This document shows, in pieces, positions 11,721 to 24,034 of a DNA stretch of 64,000 bases. The position numbers were made by a program, and so were the translations under genes. The notes beneath the pieces are model-generated. The model was given only the letters and a program-made list of their open reading frames with translations. It was not told where the DNA came from and searched no databases. Source of the stretch: Plasmodium brasilianum. Taxonomy: Eukaryota; Apicomplexa; Aconoidasida; Haemosporida; Plasmodiidae. The stretch is from assembly GCF_023973825.1 (NCBI RefSeq), contig NC_090115.1:310001-374000 (forward strand). Reading direction: 5' to 3'. How positions within the stretch are numbered: the first letter of the stretch is position 1; each line of letters opens with the position of its first letter.

Positions 11721-13095
11721 ATTTGTAGATTAGGTACCTGGAGCAGGATAAAGGGAGCACAAGTAGACCCCGTGCAAATCAAACAGTACGAACAAATCGC
11801 ACGAATGAGTTCACTTCTTTTTTATCACCTCCCACTGTAGCGGATTACCTCGTGTAAAATGCCCCTTATTCACATCGATGTTATTGCTTCCCGTGCATAA
11901 GGGTTATCCTTGCGCATTATTTTAAGCATTCGTCGGCAGTTCGGATGTGTGGCTGTTCGGATGTTTGGTTGTTCTGTCGTTTTTCCATTTTGCTGTTTTC
12001 CCGTTTTACCTTTTCCAATTCTTTCATGTGGCGTCTAACTTGTTGAACTTCACAAACACAGTTCAATTTTTTAATAGTTAAACAGGCAATTGCTACGGAT
12101 GTACTACCATGTATTCGCTGTTTCTTCGTTTCCTTTCCTTTCCTTTGCTTCCTTTTTACTGCTCAGAGGGATTAGCGAAGTTGCCTGTGCCCCTGTTAAA
12201 GCTTCGTAGAGGGTTACTACAAAGTAGAGAACTAAGAAGGGAAAAATGTCTAGATGAGTTTAGATTAGTCTAGATTAGCCTATATATGCCTAGATAAATG
12301 TAGAACATCACAGTTAACCTTTTCTCAAGAGTAATTCAGAAAAGTAATATCGAACTGGGGTAAATACTTTTTATCTAGCTGAGGAATGTCAAACCGATTA
12401 GGTGGACAAGAGAATAAACGATATCCCTTTTTCATTGACATAACGTACACCGTACATAGTGATCAGGTGGTGCAGAAATATATCAACATGCCAACATATT
12501 AACATAGAAGTATGGCTATATGATGGTATGCTGGGCGGGTGCTAAATAAAATTAAAAAATAGTAATGGTTTCCTTTTGACTTCATCTGAAAGTTGATCTA
12601 TGTTTATATTAATAAAAAGGGTAGTTTTAAAAGTTCCGTTCATAAAAATATTGCTAGTTTTTGTGTATATGCGGAGGGAAGGGAAAAAAAAAAAAAAAAG
12701 AGATAGGGAAAGAGATACAGGAAAGGAGATAAAGGGAAAGAGATATAGAAAAGGAGAAATAGCAAAGGAGATACAGAGAAGGAGATACAGAGAAGGAGAT
12801 ACAGAGAAGGAGATACATAGAAGGAGATACAGAGAAGGAGATACAGAGAAGGAGATACAGAGAAGGAGATACAGAGAAGGAGAAAGAGAAATAGAAGGGG
12901 AATGGAAATGGGAAAGAAAAAAAAGCACGCATGTGAAAAGGAAAATACAGTGCAACTGACAGTACCACGCTCATGTGTTTGTATGTGTTGATATGCTGTT
13001 CTTTACTCTGCTATGCGGTTCTCTATGATGATATGCATTCCGTAAAGTTTCTGCGCACTTTTCTACTAAGCTATACATTGCCAAATTTGTGCCGC
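11721..13095. other. Convergent intergenic region
   Basis: Lies between the ends of CFIm25 (+) and CCp5 (-). It is moderately AT-rich, with a CTAGATTAG-type short repeat at 12250-12290 and a 14-bp repeat at about 12700-12900. No gene seen. Confidence 0.55.
12700..12900. repeat. 14-bp tandem repeat (GAGATACAGAGAAG)
   Basis: About a dozen copies of GAGATACAGAGAAG with A-rich variants at the edges, purine-rich on the plus strand. Unit length 14, so every frame stays open and gives false open frames. Confidence 0.85.
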
Positions 13096-16000
13096 CTAGA
13101 CCTGCAATATCTGCACGGCTATTATAGTCGTTTTTGCGTTCTGGCAAACTGACTCTTCCTCCAGGCAGGTGGAAGTAAGGATAATGGACCTGTTGATAAC
13201 TTGCACATTTTTAACAGCAACGAAGTACTCATTACTCTGGAGGAGTTCATTTTTAATTATAGGTATTCCATTAATTTCAATAAAAGCTTTCTGATTATCA
13301 TTTGAGAAGACATTTCCAACTAGAACCTGAACAGCAAATGTACCATTCTGATTTGTTTGAAATTTCCAAAAATTAGCTTGACAATCGAAATGAGTTAAAC
13401 AATGTTGGCTAGCTGATGCAGGAGGAAAATCAATACCTCCTGAGTAAACACCATTTGGATATATACTTTTTTGTAATGATGGAAATGGACTTGAAAAAGA
13501 TATTTTTTGTTTCCATCCATAAGCAAAGTTTACATAATCTGTGAATACATCACCTGAATCCACTAGGAATTTGTTTGGTATATTTAAGTCGTTATTATTT
13601 TTAAAAACGATAGAATAGCTATTTGGTATTGAACTGTATAGCTTATTAATGTTTTGTACATATGCAGAGGAAAAAGAGAAAGAAAATGCTGAATTTGTGT
13701 TTTTACTATTTTGACTTAATGATAAAACATTATTTTGTAAATTTCCTATATAATTTTCTTCTTTATCGTTAATTATGATTAAAAATTTACAGTATTGTTT
13801 ATTTTTTTCATTACAGATACCTGCATGTACAGCTGCTTTACATATTGCCGAGTCAGGAGAGTACACAGTAGAGCCATAAACTTCTCCATACAAATTCTCA
13901 ATACAATGATATTCACAGGTAGTTAAAAATTTATCTCCATTAAGTAAAGGCATAACATCAGGTATATTATTTAAGGTGCTCTTACAATCAGTAATATCTA
14001 TGACTGCATGATGAAGCAGGTAATCGTCATCTGTTATTGTACAAGAATTTCCGATTAGTTGAAAGGAACCACCAGTTTCATCATTATTCATAAACATATC
14101 TCTAATTACTATCTTTACCGATGTTGTAATGATAGGGTGTTCAAACTTGGTTGTATTATATTCTATACTAGATGTGTACAATATAGGAATTACTATTTCT
14201 GTATCATCAAAATGGAGGGATATTTCGGATGGCCATGTTAATATATTATCTCTTCCTTTAAATCTAAACTTGCTTACTTGTACAGGTTTTTTAAAATATA
14301 TTTGAATATACTCTCCTATGGTGCTACCACTTCCAGTTCTCCAAGTGGTAAACTTCTTATCATTGTGATAACTATTCAATGCAGCAATGCAGTTGTATTC
14401 ATTAGAAAGAGCAGATGATTGAGTGCATTCTTTAAAAGCTGCGCTATCAGGAGAAGTCAAATTTTCCTCCTCATCTGAGCTACATACAGTTGGTAATATT
14501 TTTCTCTGTTTTGAAAAAATAAAAAAAGGAATATCAATAGATACATTAAATTTTATCATACTTCTATGTTTTAAAGAAATGAATTTTATTTTAAATATTT
14601 TCTTTTTCTTAGTTTTCAAGTGATTCAATTCTACTATATCATCTGTATCGTATGCTTTCCACAGGGAATCTTTATATGGACTTAGAGGAAAAATATCATC
14701 AATAGGAGATGCTATAAATAAATTGCATCCTGTGTTAACTGAGAATGAGAAATGTCTAAATTGAGGGGATATATCTGTCTTTAGAACATGCAAACTTACA
14801 TATTTAGGTGCAATTTGGCTAATTATCCAATTCTTGTCATCTTTAAATGGAGATTCGTTTACATCCACTAAACCTATATCAAACAGTTGTGCATCTAGGG
14901 AGGAAAATCTAATAGGGGGAATAATATTATCACTAAAAAAATAATTACTTTGAATTACTTGTTCATCTATTCTACTAGATTTCCAAAATAGTTTAAAAGA
15001 ACTGGATTCTCCTTTTCTATATTTCAAATGAGAAGAATGAGAAATGTCCAAAAGGAATGAATGCTTTTCGCCTCCCATAAGTTCAATTGGTCTAGAAATT
15101 TTCTTAACTACATTACTAACTTCATCATTAGAGTTAGAGAATGTAACACCCTTTGGCATATTACTGTATAAAGAGGACGACGATGACGATAACGATATTG
15201 TGCTCTTTCCTCCCTCAGTTTCCACCTCCTCCAAACCGTACAACAAAATAATAGTATTGTTTATTCTTAATCTTACATAACAGTCTGTCTCTACAATAAA
15301 CGTATAGATACCACTATGAGGGGCTAATAAAAAACCCTCATAACGGATAGAATATTTGTAAGGGGATAAATTATCTAAAGGTCCTCTATTATTATAAGAA
15401 AAATTTATTTCTTTTTCAATTTTCGATTCTACTGGTATACCTAAAAAAAGACTATTATTAAAATAAGATACTCTTAACCCATCATGATATGGTTCATTTT
15501 CATACCCTGGTGCATGTGCACAGTTTTCCTCTGCCTCTTTTAAACTTTCCTTTTCATTGTTCATATTCTTTTGTAATTCTTCTATTATATTTTTTGTCCT
15601 AGATAAATCAATAGAATTATTTTCAATCTGGCCAATAGACTCAGCGCTTTTATTTAACCATTCATTTATTTTTTCAATTCGATTATTTATAAGTTCATGT
15701 TTCTTACCACATACTGAATCGTACTTTTGCAGCATACCATACACTCGACTGCTCAATACGTGTAACCTATCCCTCAGTCTGTCTGCTTCTAACGACTTCT
15801 CTTCAAACACTTTCTTTGCATGCAGTCTCAACTTATCGTAATTCACTGTATTAGCGCAGTAGTCCCAGTCCCGCACTCCCTTTCCTAGTAGCTGCACTTC
15901 CACATAGCACCACTCCCTCCCTGCATCGACAGGGGTAAAGAAGAACATGTTAGCGGGCTCGCGCAAATAGGAAAGGAGTGATCAAGCGAAGTAACGAATA

Positions 16001-16499
16001 AACGAAGAAGCGAATAAACGAAGAAGCGAAGAAGCGAAGTAACGAATAAACGAAGTAACGAAGTAACGAATAAACGAATAAACGAATAAACGAATAAACG
16101 AAGTAACGAATAAACGAAGTAACGAATAAACGAAGGATCAAAAGCAGAATTACGCCTAAGCATAGGCATGTAAACAATGCAAACACGAGCCCATGCACAT
16201 ACAAAAACAAGCAAATGCTTAACGCGAAAAAGAGCGTGCCTCGGCGGGCGCTTTACTGTTCAAATGAAATGATCTTTTTACGAACCGCTAGTACCATCTG
16301 GAGAAGGTGCACTTGTGCAATCTGTGTATGTTTGGTCATCATGAAGGAAAGCAGCAGCACAAAGTCTTCCATCCAGAGTCTTCCTGTGTTGTTGTCTGAA
16401 TTCTGTTATATTTCCAAGAGATATGTCTGGGTCTTTTGCATAAAGCAACATCATTTGAAATATATAAAAAATAAAAATTATATATGTCATCTTTTTCAT
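13096..16499 (-). CDS. CCp5: LCCL-domain protein CCp5 (LAP3)
   Basis: Two exons on the minus strand, 16499-16286 and 15920-13096 (phase 1, codon GGG across the join), encode 1,012 residues. CCp/LAP proteins are secreted adhesive proteins of the female gametocyte; they form complexes and are needed in the mosquito stage (crystalloid and sporozoite formation in rodent parasites). A signal peptide (MKKMTYIIFIFYIFQMMLLYA) is followed by a fibronectin type II-like module that spans the intron: LCAAAFLHDDQTYTDCTSA, then SGREWCYVE and DWDYC. Next come a coiled coil (about 90-200), a PA14-like segment (about 215-350, with YFNNSLFLG and SIRYEGFLLAPHSGIYTF), a discoidin-like segment (about 580-700) and an LCCL domain (about 710-815, VYGSTVYSPDSAICKAAVHA). 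The closing domain is Cys-containing. CCp5 rather than its paralogue FNPA is chosen from the PhIL1 and CFIm25 neighbours. Confidence 0.88.
15985..16137 (-). repeat. Tandem repeat in the CCp5 intron
   Basis: About nine imperfect copies of CGAAGTAACGAATAAA (16 bp, with shorter variants) fill the intron 15921-16285. Donor (minus strand) GTTCGT, acceptor GATGCAG. Confidence 0.8.
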
Positions 16500-16819
16500 T
16501 TATTGTAAAAATGGTGAGAGGAAGGTAGGAGAAAAGGACGAGATCCGGTGTAATTTCGAGGGATCGCAATTCTTTGCTATTCTCTACACTTCTACAATTT
16601 TCTGCCTCTTTTTTGCGTTATATTTATTCTTCCTTTGTTTACATTATTCAGTAGGTGAAGAATGTGTAAGTATTCAAAACATATGTATATAAGGAATAAG
16701 AAAATTAAAAAAATAAAAATTATTCTGAAATTTTCCTACTATTGCAAAGGTTGTGGACACGTGGATACGGTTTTTACAAACACACAGATAGATATCACAA
16801 AGTGTGCATAAAAGGGGAA

Positions 16820-16975
16820 AATGATAAGTGGTAAGTAGCATGTAGTACTTAGCAAGTAGTAATTAGCACGTGGTACATAGCAAGTAGTAATTAGCATGTG
16901 GTACTTAGCAAGTAGTAATTAGCATGTGGTACTTAGCAAGTAGTAATTAGCATGTGGTACTTAGCAAGTAGTAAG
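16820..16975. repeat. 28-bp tandem repeat
   Basis: About five copies of a 28-bp unit composed of AGCAAGTAGTAATTAGCATG plus TGGTACTT, at the 5' side of CCp5. Confidence 0.8.
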
Positions 16976-17077
16976 TGATAATGGATAAATGTGTAGAAAA
17001 ACGAACGATAAGGAATATCATTCATGACTTGTGTAAGGGTATGCACGTATGGACATATATGTATGCAAGAATATATG

Positions 17078-17121
<44 letters not shown>

Positions 17122-17194
17122 TACGGGTCATATTAAATATAACCATATGGAGTATCTGCATCATTGAGTACCTTACACAGTACTCCTTAATTTT

Positions 17195-17225
<31 letters not shown>

Positions 17226-17734
17226 GGGCACTTCGTTCCTATGTAATACCACAGTTGTATGTACACACAATTGTAAGTAAAAAAAAAAAAAAAAAGTCAA
17301 ATGTTAAAATGCCGTAACATAATAATTTTGAAATTGTGTTTATTTAAAATAATTTAACATGTCTGATTTTTACTTATATACGTATATGCAATATACACAT
17401 ATGTGTACGGAAAATTTCTACTATGCAGTTGAAATTTTCTTTCTTTTTGGATTTATTTATTTTGCTTTCGCCTTTTACAAAATTGGAAGAAGTGAAGCAT
17501 TGTAACTTCGTTCAGTCATTCCATAATATCACGTTGATATATGCTTGCTTAACTATCCTTTACATTACCTTGCAATGCTTTTCTACTCTTTTCTACACTT
17601 CCGTCTGTTCAATTTTAAGGCTTAGTTGGAGTGAAGAAGGAAAGTTCATGGTTACATATTACCAAAAGTACATCGTTTTAATTATAAAAAGTTTTAATAA
17701 ATACAAACATGAATCATACTATGATAAAGAGGTA

Positions 17735-17736
17735 CA

Positions 17737-17769
<33 letters not shown>

Positions 17770-17910
17770 GTATGTATGTATGTATGTGTGTTTGTATGTA
17801 TGTGTGTATGTGTGTGTGTATGTATTTATGTATGTATTTATGTATGTATTTATGTATGTATTTATGTATGTGTATATGTAAGTATTTATGTATGTGTATA
17901 TGTAAGTATA
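17735..17910. repeat. TATG/TGTG microsatellite
   Basis: Imperfect TATG, TGTG and TTTATGTATG units for about 175 bp. Cys-Val-Tyr repeat frames on the plus strand and His-Thr-Tyr frames on the minus strand are by-products. Confidence 0.85.
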
Positions 17911-18429
17911 CAAACATACATGATGTATATATATATTTGCACATACACATATGTTTGTACATATGCAAATCGTTAAAAGCAAAAAAAAAAAAAAAATCAT
18001 TCACAAATGCTGCTTCCATGTTCACAGTATCATTTATAAAGCACACCGTGCATTTCAAAAGAGTACCAAAAGAGTATAATTAGAAAAAAAAAAAAAAAAT
18101 AAACATACACATATAAACGTATATGTATATATGTATATGTAGGAATGCTGCGTGAATAAAAAAGTATAACATGCATTAAAAATATCGATCGTGCGAGTAA
18201 CAAGAAGAAAGCGGATAAAAAAGCAGAGGTAAAAAGGTATACACGGAGTTTTAATTCATTTTATTTTGATTTTATTGTTTTTTAATTTTTTAATATTTTT
18301 TTATTTTATTTTATTTTTTTTTTTGCTGCCGAATCCGTTGCTTCTGTAGCTACTGTGGCTGCTATGGCTGCTATGGCTCCTGTCGTTTAAGCAGAACAGG
18401 TAAAAGATCTTTCAATTTCGATTACAGTT

Positions 18430-18518
18430 ACAACACTATTTACAATACCAATTACAATACCAATTACAATACCAATTACAATACCAATTACAATACCAAT
18501 TACAATACCAATTACAAT
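18430..18518. repeat. 12-bp tandem repeat (ACCAATTACAAT)
   Basis: About seven copies of ACCAATTACAAT about 250 bp beyond the PhIL1 stop codon. Confidence 0.88.
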
Positions 18519-18770
18519 ACGTGCCAGGATGAATTACTAAGACATAACTCAAGAAATGGTGTCCCATTTTGCAAACAGTTTAAAGAAGACCACCAAAGGT
18601 ACGAAAAGGCAAGCCATATCTTCATATAGTCTACATTTTCCAGTAGAGCAAAAAAAACTTATACATTCATACAGGTATAAATATGCACACTCACCTCCCA
18701 CCCACCTTCTGCAAGCGGACAAACGACAAGCTACGTTTCGAGAACAGCATAACTGGTTGGAATGGAAAAC

Positions 18771-19460
18771 TCAAATGGCTTCTTTGCAGTTATCCTGGTC
18801 GAAGTTGAATACAGTTTTAACCTTTCCTTCATCATAATATTTTGTAACTTCATATGGTTTGAATTCTTCTTCTGCATCTCCACATGCACAAGGATCTACT
18901 CTTGTTACAAAAGCATTGCTCCATTCAGAATTTGCTTCTCCTTTTGATCTTCGTCTGAACACGTTTGGAGATGATTTAATAGGTATACATTGAAAAGCGT
19001 TGTTATAAGCAAATAAAGCATTTGAAACAGCTACAACACCGGGGTCTATTGGTTGTGCAGGATCTGCACTGCCTTGTGCACCATCTTCAAACATTAATGG
19101 TTGGTTCATATCATTAGCATTAACATTTACATTAACATTGACATCAGTATAGTTGTTGAAATTACCATCGTCACATGGTACTATGTTCACACTATATATA
19201 TTTGAGTTTCTATTATCATATGCATTAGTACCCATTCTTTCGTTGTCATAATTATTATCATGTGCCATCTGCATTTTGAAAATGTTATCACAAATTGTTT
19301 CGTACGTATTTGGAATTACTTTGGTTGTGCAAATTAAATTGTTCTTAGTGTCAATGTGCTCTTGAGGTAAAATAATGCTTTTACAAGAAAAAAAATCTAG
19401 CTTTTTTATATTTCCTTTTTTGTTATAACTATATATTTTGGGTGATCCAGAAAAAAGCAT
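18771..19460 (-). CDS. PhIL1: Photosensitized INA-labelled protein PhIL1
   Basis: A single minus-strand exon encodes 229 residues from ATG 19460 to the stop at 18771. PhIL1 is a cytoskeleton-linked protein of the inner membrane complex in Apicomplexa, enriched at the cell apex and required for cell shape and invasion. Features seen are the N-terminus MLFSGSPKIYSYNKKGNIKK, an Asn/Asp/Val-rich variable middle (VNVNVNVNANDMNQ), and a conserved C-terminal part with VFRRRSKGEANSEWSNAF followed by VDPCACGDAEEEFKPYEVTK. No signal peptide or transmembrane helix is visible, in line with a peripheral cytoskeletal protein. Length agrees with the roughly 220-residue Plasmodium orthologue. It lies next to CCp5 in the same orientation, as in P. 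falciparum. Confidence 0.85.
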   Translation of the reverse strand: MLFSGSPKIYSYNKKGNIKKLDFFSCKSIILPQEHIDTKNNLICTTKVIPNTYETICDNIFKMQMAHDNNYDNERMGTNAYDNRNSNIYSVNIVPCDDGNFNNYTDVNVNVNVNANDMNQPLMFEDGAQGSADPAQPIDPGVVAVSNALFAYNNAFQCIPIKSSPNVFRRRSKGEANSEWSNAFVTRVDPCACGDAEEEFKPYEVTKYYDEGKVKTVFNFDQDNCKEAI

Positions 19461-19647
19461 CTAACGATGGGGAGTGACGTTATAGTCGTTTTGGGAGAAA
19501 GGTAAAATTTAAAGTATGTGCAGTTGTACGCTTATATATAACACGTATAGTATATATATATACAGTACATTATTGTTGTGCATGTACATATATGCTCACA
19601 AAAAAAAAAAAAAAATAATAATAAAATAAATGAATGAATAAATAAAA

Positions 19648-19687
<40 letters not shown>

Positions 19688-20154
19688 AATTTTCGAAAAA
19701 GCAATATACAAAAATTCACACGCAAATGCAAAAAAAAAAAAAAATGGTTAACCGCGTTTATTATGCATTAATATATATATATATGTACACATATGTACAT
19801 ATGTGTATTTGTATATATATATATATTTATTTGTGAAAAAAATAAAATAAAAATAAAATGAAGGCAAAATGAAGGCAAAATGAAAGTAAAAGTAAAAATG
19901 GCTAGTATTCACGATGGAATGTGTGTATTTGTGTGTGTGCGCGCGTGTGTCCTTCTCTATAACAGTGGTAGATTTTATTTTTTTATTAAAAAGAATAAAT
20001 TGCAGGAAAAGTGTAAAAATAAAAAATGGGGACATTAAACATAATGAAATAAAAAGAAAAAAAAAGGAAAATTTTATTTTTTAAATATTCATGTGTTACG
20101 TATATTTTTATTTTTGAGCGTACCTTGAAGGGGGACTGTTTAAAAAAAAATAAA

Positions 20155-20570
20155 AAAAAAATAATAATAATAATAGCAGTAATAATAGCAGTAATAATAG
20201 CAGTAATAATAGCAGTAATAATAGCAGTAATAATAGCAGTAATAATAGCAGTAATAATAGCAGTAATAATAGCAGTAATAATAGTAGTAATGCTAATCGT
20301 AGTAATAATAGTAGTAATAATAGTAGTAATGCTAATCGTAGTAATAATAGTAGTACTAATAGTAGTACTAATAGTAGTAATAATAGTAGTACGAATAGTA
20401 GTAATAATAGTAGTACGAACAGTATTAATAATAGTAGTACTGATTATAGTATTTAATGTAGCACAGATTATAGTATTTAATGTAGCACAGATTATAGTAT
20501 TTAATGCAGCACTTATTGTAGTATTTAATGCAGCACTGATTGTAGTAATACTAATGGTAGTAATAATACC
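20155..20570. repeat. 12-bp array (AATAATAGCAGT) and derivatives
   Basis: Ten perfect or near-perfect AATAATAGCAGT units are followed by AATAATAGTAGT, ACTAATAGTAGT and GTAGCACAGATT variants. One plus-strand frame reads Asn-Asn-Ser-Ser throughout, but it has no ATG and begins after an in-frame TAA. Confidence 0.85.
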
Positions 20571-20912
20571 AATACAGCTATTTTTTATAAATATCTTAAA
20601 AGGGTGCAAGCCTCATAAACTTTTACATATATATTTGCATGAATTGAAATATTCTACTTCTACAAAGAGGGGAGTTTTTAAGATATATATATATATATAC
20701 ATACATAAATACATACATAAACACATACATAAATAATAAATACATACATTTGAATATATTTGTAAAAATATAAATTAGTCTACCGTTTAGCGGCCTTTCA
20801 AAAAATTCCACACAATTTGCTATAAAAGTTTGCTATGAATACTTGCCTATATATAGCTAATTACGGATAATAAAATGGTAAACATTAAGATTGTAGACTA
20901 TTTAAAGAAGTT

Positions 20913-20947
<35 letters not shown>

Positions 20948-21520
20948 ACATGGAACACTTAGCTATTTTAAAGTACGCTGCCCTAAAGTTTGCATTTCAC
21001 TAAAGTGGTATCTTGGCTCTACCGCTATGTGTACACCAAATTGTAAAACTGTAAAATTGAAAAATTATAAAACTGATATTGTAAAATTGTAAGACTGTAA
21101 AATTGCAAAATTTTGAAGTTTTAAAATTACAAAGGGCTAGCTTAAGATAAAAATCAGATATAGAAGGCTACTTGAAATAAATATTTTAAAAAAGGACTTA
21201 CGAACGTTAGGTCTTTTTAATTTATGCATATATATACGGTGTGGAAAAATTTTTAAATTTCCTGATCATGTAAGGTTTTTAAAATTAAGGATTAAATATC
21301 TGCTAGATAGGCTCGAATGTTATCTAGCCATTTATTAAAAAAGAAAAAAATAAAAAAAATAAAAAAAATAAACAAAATGAACAAAATGAACAGAATAAAC
21401 CGAATGAACACAATAAACAAAATGAACAGAACAAACAAAATAAACAAAATGAACAAAATGCACAAAATAAATAGAATAAACGGAATAAAATAATTTTCGA
21501 AGCCTGAACATGGTTCAGGC

Positions 21521-21552
<32 letters not shown>

Positions 21553-21644
21553 TATATTGTTTTTGTCACATACAAATGGTTAAAATATAATGAGTATTTG
21601 TATTGACAACCTGATTTATATTCAGAAATTTACACCATGATATG

Positions 21645-21679
<35 letters not shown>

Positions 21680-23569
21680 CGTATTCATGTGAATATATAT
21701 GTATATATATATACATAATAAGACACAAAAATTGAAAAAATGTTCACCCGCAAAAATTCAAGTGTCATAAAAATGTGGAGTCTTTTAATGCCTTTTAGCT
21801 AGAGTAGTATAAGTATTTGTACTAAATTTTATATGACCAGGTAATAAATCTTACCTGATTTTTCACTGTTTTCTTTTTTTTTTTTTTTTTTTTTTTTTGC
21901 CTGAACAAACAATATTACATTTTATGTTCATAAATAGCCACATTCACTTTTTTTTTTTTTTTTTTTTGGTTGAGAAATGCACACATTTGTTCATAAAGTA
22001 GTTGCTATTGTTGAACAGTAAAGAAAAGTTTTTAAATACCAAGTGTTAAGTAACAAGCGTAAAGTATTTTTTTATGTTAATATATTTTTTTTTTATCTTT
22101 TTTTATATATAGCGGATATAAAACATTAGCCGCGCTGTAAACATCGCGTACATGTTTTACATTTTATGGAAAAAGCGATTTCTTTTGACGTGGTTTCCCT
22201 ATAACTGTTCAGAGTACACACGTATACATGTATAAAACAGGAGCCTGCATATACATACATGCATATATATATAAGTTTAAATATTTTTTTGAAAAGCAGC
22301 AAATCAGCTTATTCTCACACTTTAAGCTTAACTAGTTTAACACCTTTAATGGGCTGACTCTTTTCCTATGCCCACAGAAAAGTTCACATATAAAAATATA
22401 GTATTTTAAACCTTACTAGTTACATATATTATATACACAATGAAAAACATTTAAATTATAAAGATTGTATTACTTTCTGATAATATACTTGAAGTGGGTA
22501 CACACAAAAGGAATTAGCCATGTTAAACGTCAATTTTGTCTGATTTAAAATTTACATAGTAAAGTATTGTAGTGTTCCCTTATTTTTTTTATTATTCATC
22601 TGTTAATTAAAATGTTCAGAAGAGGGGATTCGAGGCAGAAAAATAAAATAAATTAAATCAAAGCACGTTAAAACAAGTCAAAACAAGTTAAAACAATAAA
22701 ATAATTTCGATTTTGTCTCACTCGACGAAACATACCATTTACGTCTCGAATGTTGTGTTTATATATATAACAAATAACTTTGCTTTTTTCCCTAATATAC
22801 TATGAGAAATATATTGCTTCAAATAAAGCAGTTAACTTTTATTATAACGTTAATTTTTCTAAAAACATGAATTATGGTACCAGCTTAACAATATAAGACC
22901 TCCCGAGTTTTTCTCCCCATAGTACGAATTTTCTGCACAATAGTTGAAGATTGTAATAACAACTTTCTTTTTCAAGGTTCGTATTTGAATGTTTTCTTTT
23001 CTTAAGTTATATAAAAAAAATAAAATTTGTAAATGAACAAATAGAACTTATACACAAAACATTTAAACAGTATTTCATTTTACTGTTAGTTGATAATAAA
23101 AAGAAAATTTGAAAAAAAACACTTAATATTAAAACGTATGAACTGTTCAGGCAAAAATTGAATAGAACAAGCTCTGACGAATTAATTGCGTCCAACCATG
23201 AAAAAGTTTTAAAACTTCATAAACGCGCTGAAAAAACTGTTCGACAATTTTTAAGATTGCACATAACCCCGTTGTACACACATGCATAAATATTTATATA
23301 TATATATATATTTATATATGAGTACACATGTATATATTTTATCCCCGTGTAACGGTTCTACGTGAACGTAGTAACTTTTTTATGAGGAAACCAATGGCTG
23401 ATTTTAATGTTGTCTTCTTTTCTTTTTTTTAAATAAAACTTTACTCTGTTAAACGATTAGAACCATTTTCAGTAATAAAAAAGAATTTTAACTTACTAAG
23501 GCAAAATGTATATGCAGTGCTAAATATTAATTCATGGCTCGTGTTTTAAAAACACTGTTTTAGCATTAT

Positions 23570-23810
23570 ATTTAATGGTATATATAATGGGTTATTCAAT
23601 GGTATATATAATGGTGTATTCAATGGTATATATAATGGTGTATTCAATGGTATATATAATGGTGTATTCAATGGTATATATAATGGTGTATTCAATGGTA
23701 TATATAATGGTGTATTCAATGGTATATATAATGGTGTATTCAATGGTATATATAATGGTGTATTCAATGGTATATATAATGGTGTATTCAATGGTATATT
23801 TTATGGTACA
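23570..23810. repeat. 24-bp tandem repeat, about 9 copies
   Basis: Units alternate two 12-mers, GGTATATATAAT and GGTGTATTCAAT. The ORFs MVYSMVYI and LYIPLNTP on the two strands are by-products. Confidence 0.9.
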
Positions 23811-24034
23811 TATTAAATACTATTTTGCTATTAAAAACTATATCGTTTAATGAATATAAAATGGATTTAAAAAAAAAAAAAAAAAATTAAAAAAGAAGTT
23901 TAATGAAAATGCAAATTCATTCGAAGTGACATAAAAAAAATTAAAATCATTTTTGTAGTAAAACAGGTGTAATTGTTTTTTTTATTTTACTTTTTTTTTT
24001 TTCCTCCCACCCATCCTCTTCCTGAACGTTTTAA

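Larger units (their letters stand above)
16500..18770. other. Intergenic upstream of CCp5 and downstream of PhIL1
   Basis: The CCp5 promoter side holds a 28-bp repeat (16820-16975), an AT tract with poly-T (17078-17225), a TATG/TGTG microsatellite (17735-17910), poly-A runs, a GC-rich patch (18325-18395) and a 12-bp repeat (18430-18518). Open frames at 17423-17881 and 18556-18837 have no recognisable content. Confidence 0.5.

Noticed and set aside
11224..11840. Several long repeat-peptide frames around the 10-bp array
   Set aside because: They are by-products of the TTGTATTGAT array and overlap the CFIm25 coding end.
17423..17881. Plus-strand frame with a signal-peptide-like start
   Set aside because: The second half is pure TGTG/TATG microsatellite and the first half has no recognised content; without transcript data it is not supportable.
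20125..20736. Long VIIAVIIA frame (plus) and ITTITAII frame (minus)
   Set aside because: Both are readings of the 12-bp array, whose unit length keeps frames open.
21502..21520. GTTCAGG words as degenerate telomere repeats
   Set aside because: Plasmodium telomere units are GGGTT[TC]A in tandem; single 7-8 base matches without tandem order are expected by chance.
22807..23004. An extra pair of plus-strand exons (22807-22876, 22923-22980) joined to the 23004 segment
   Set aside because: The phases fit, but the second intron would be about 26 nt, far below usable intron length, so I did not annotate the gene.
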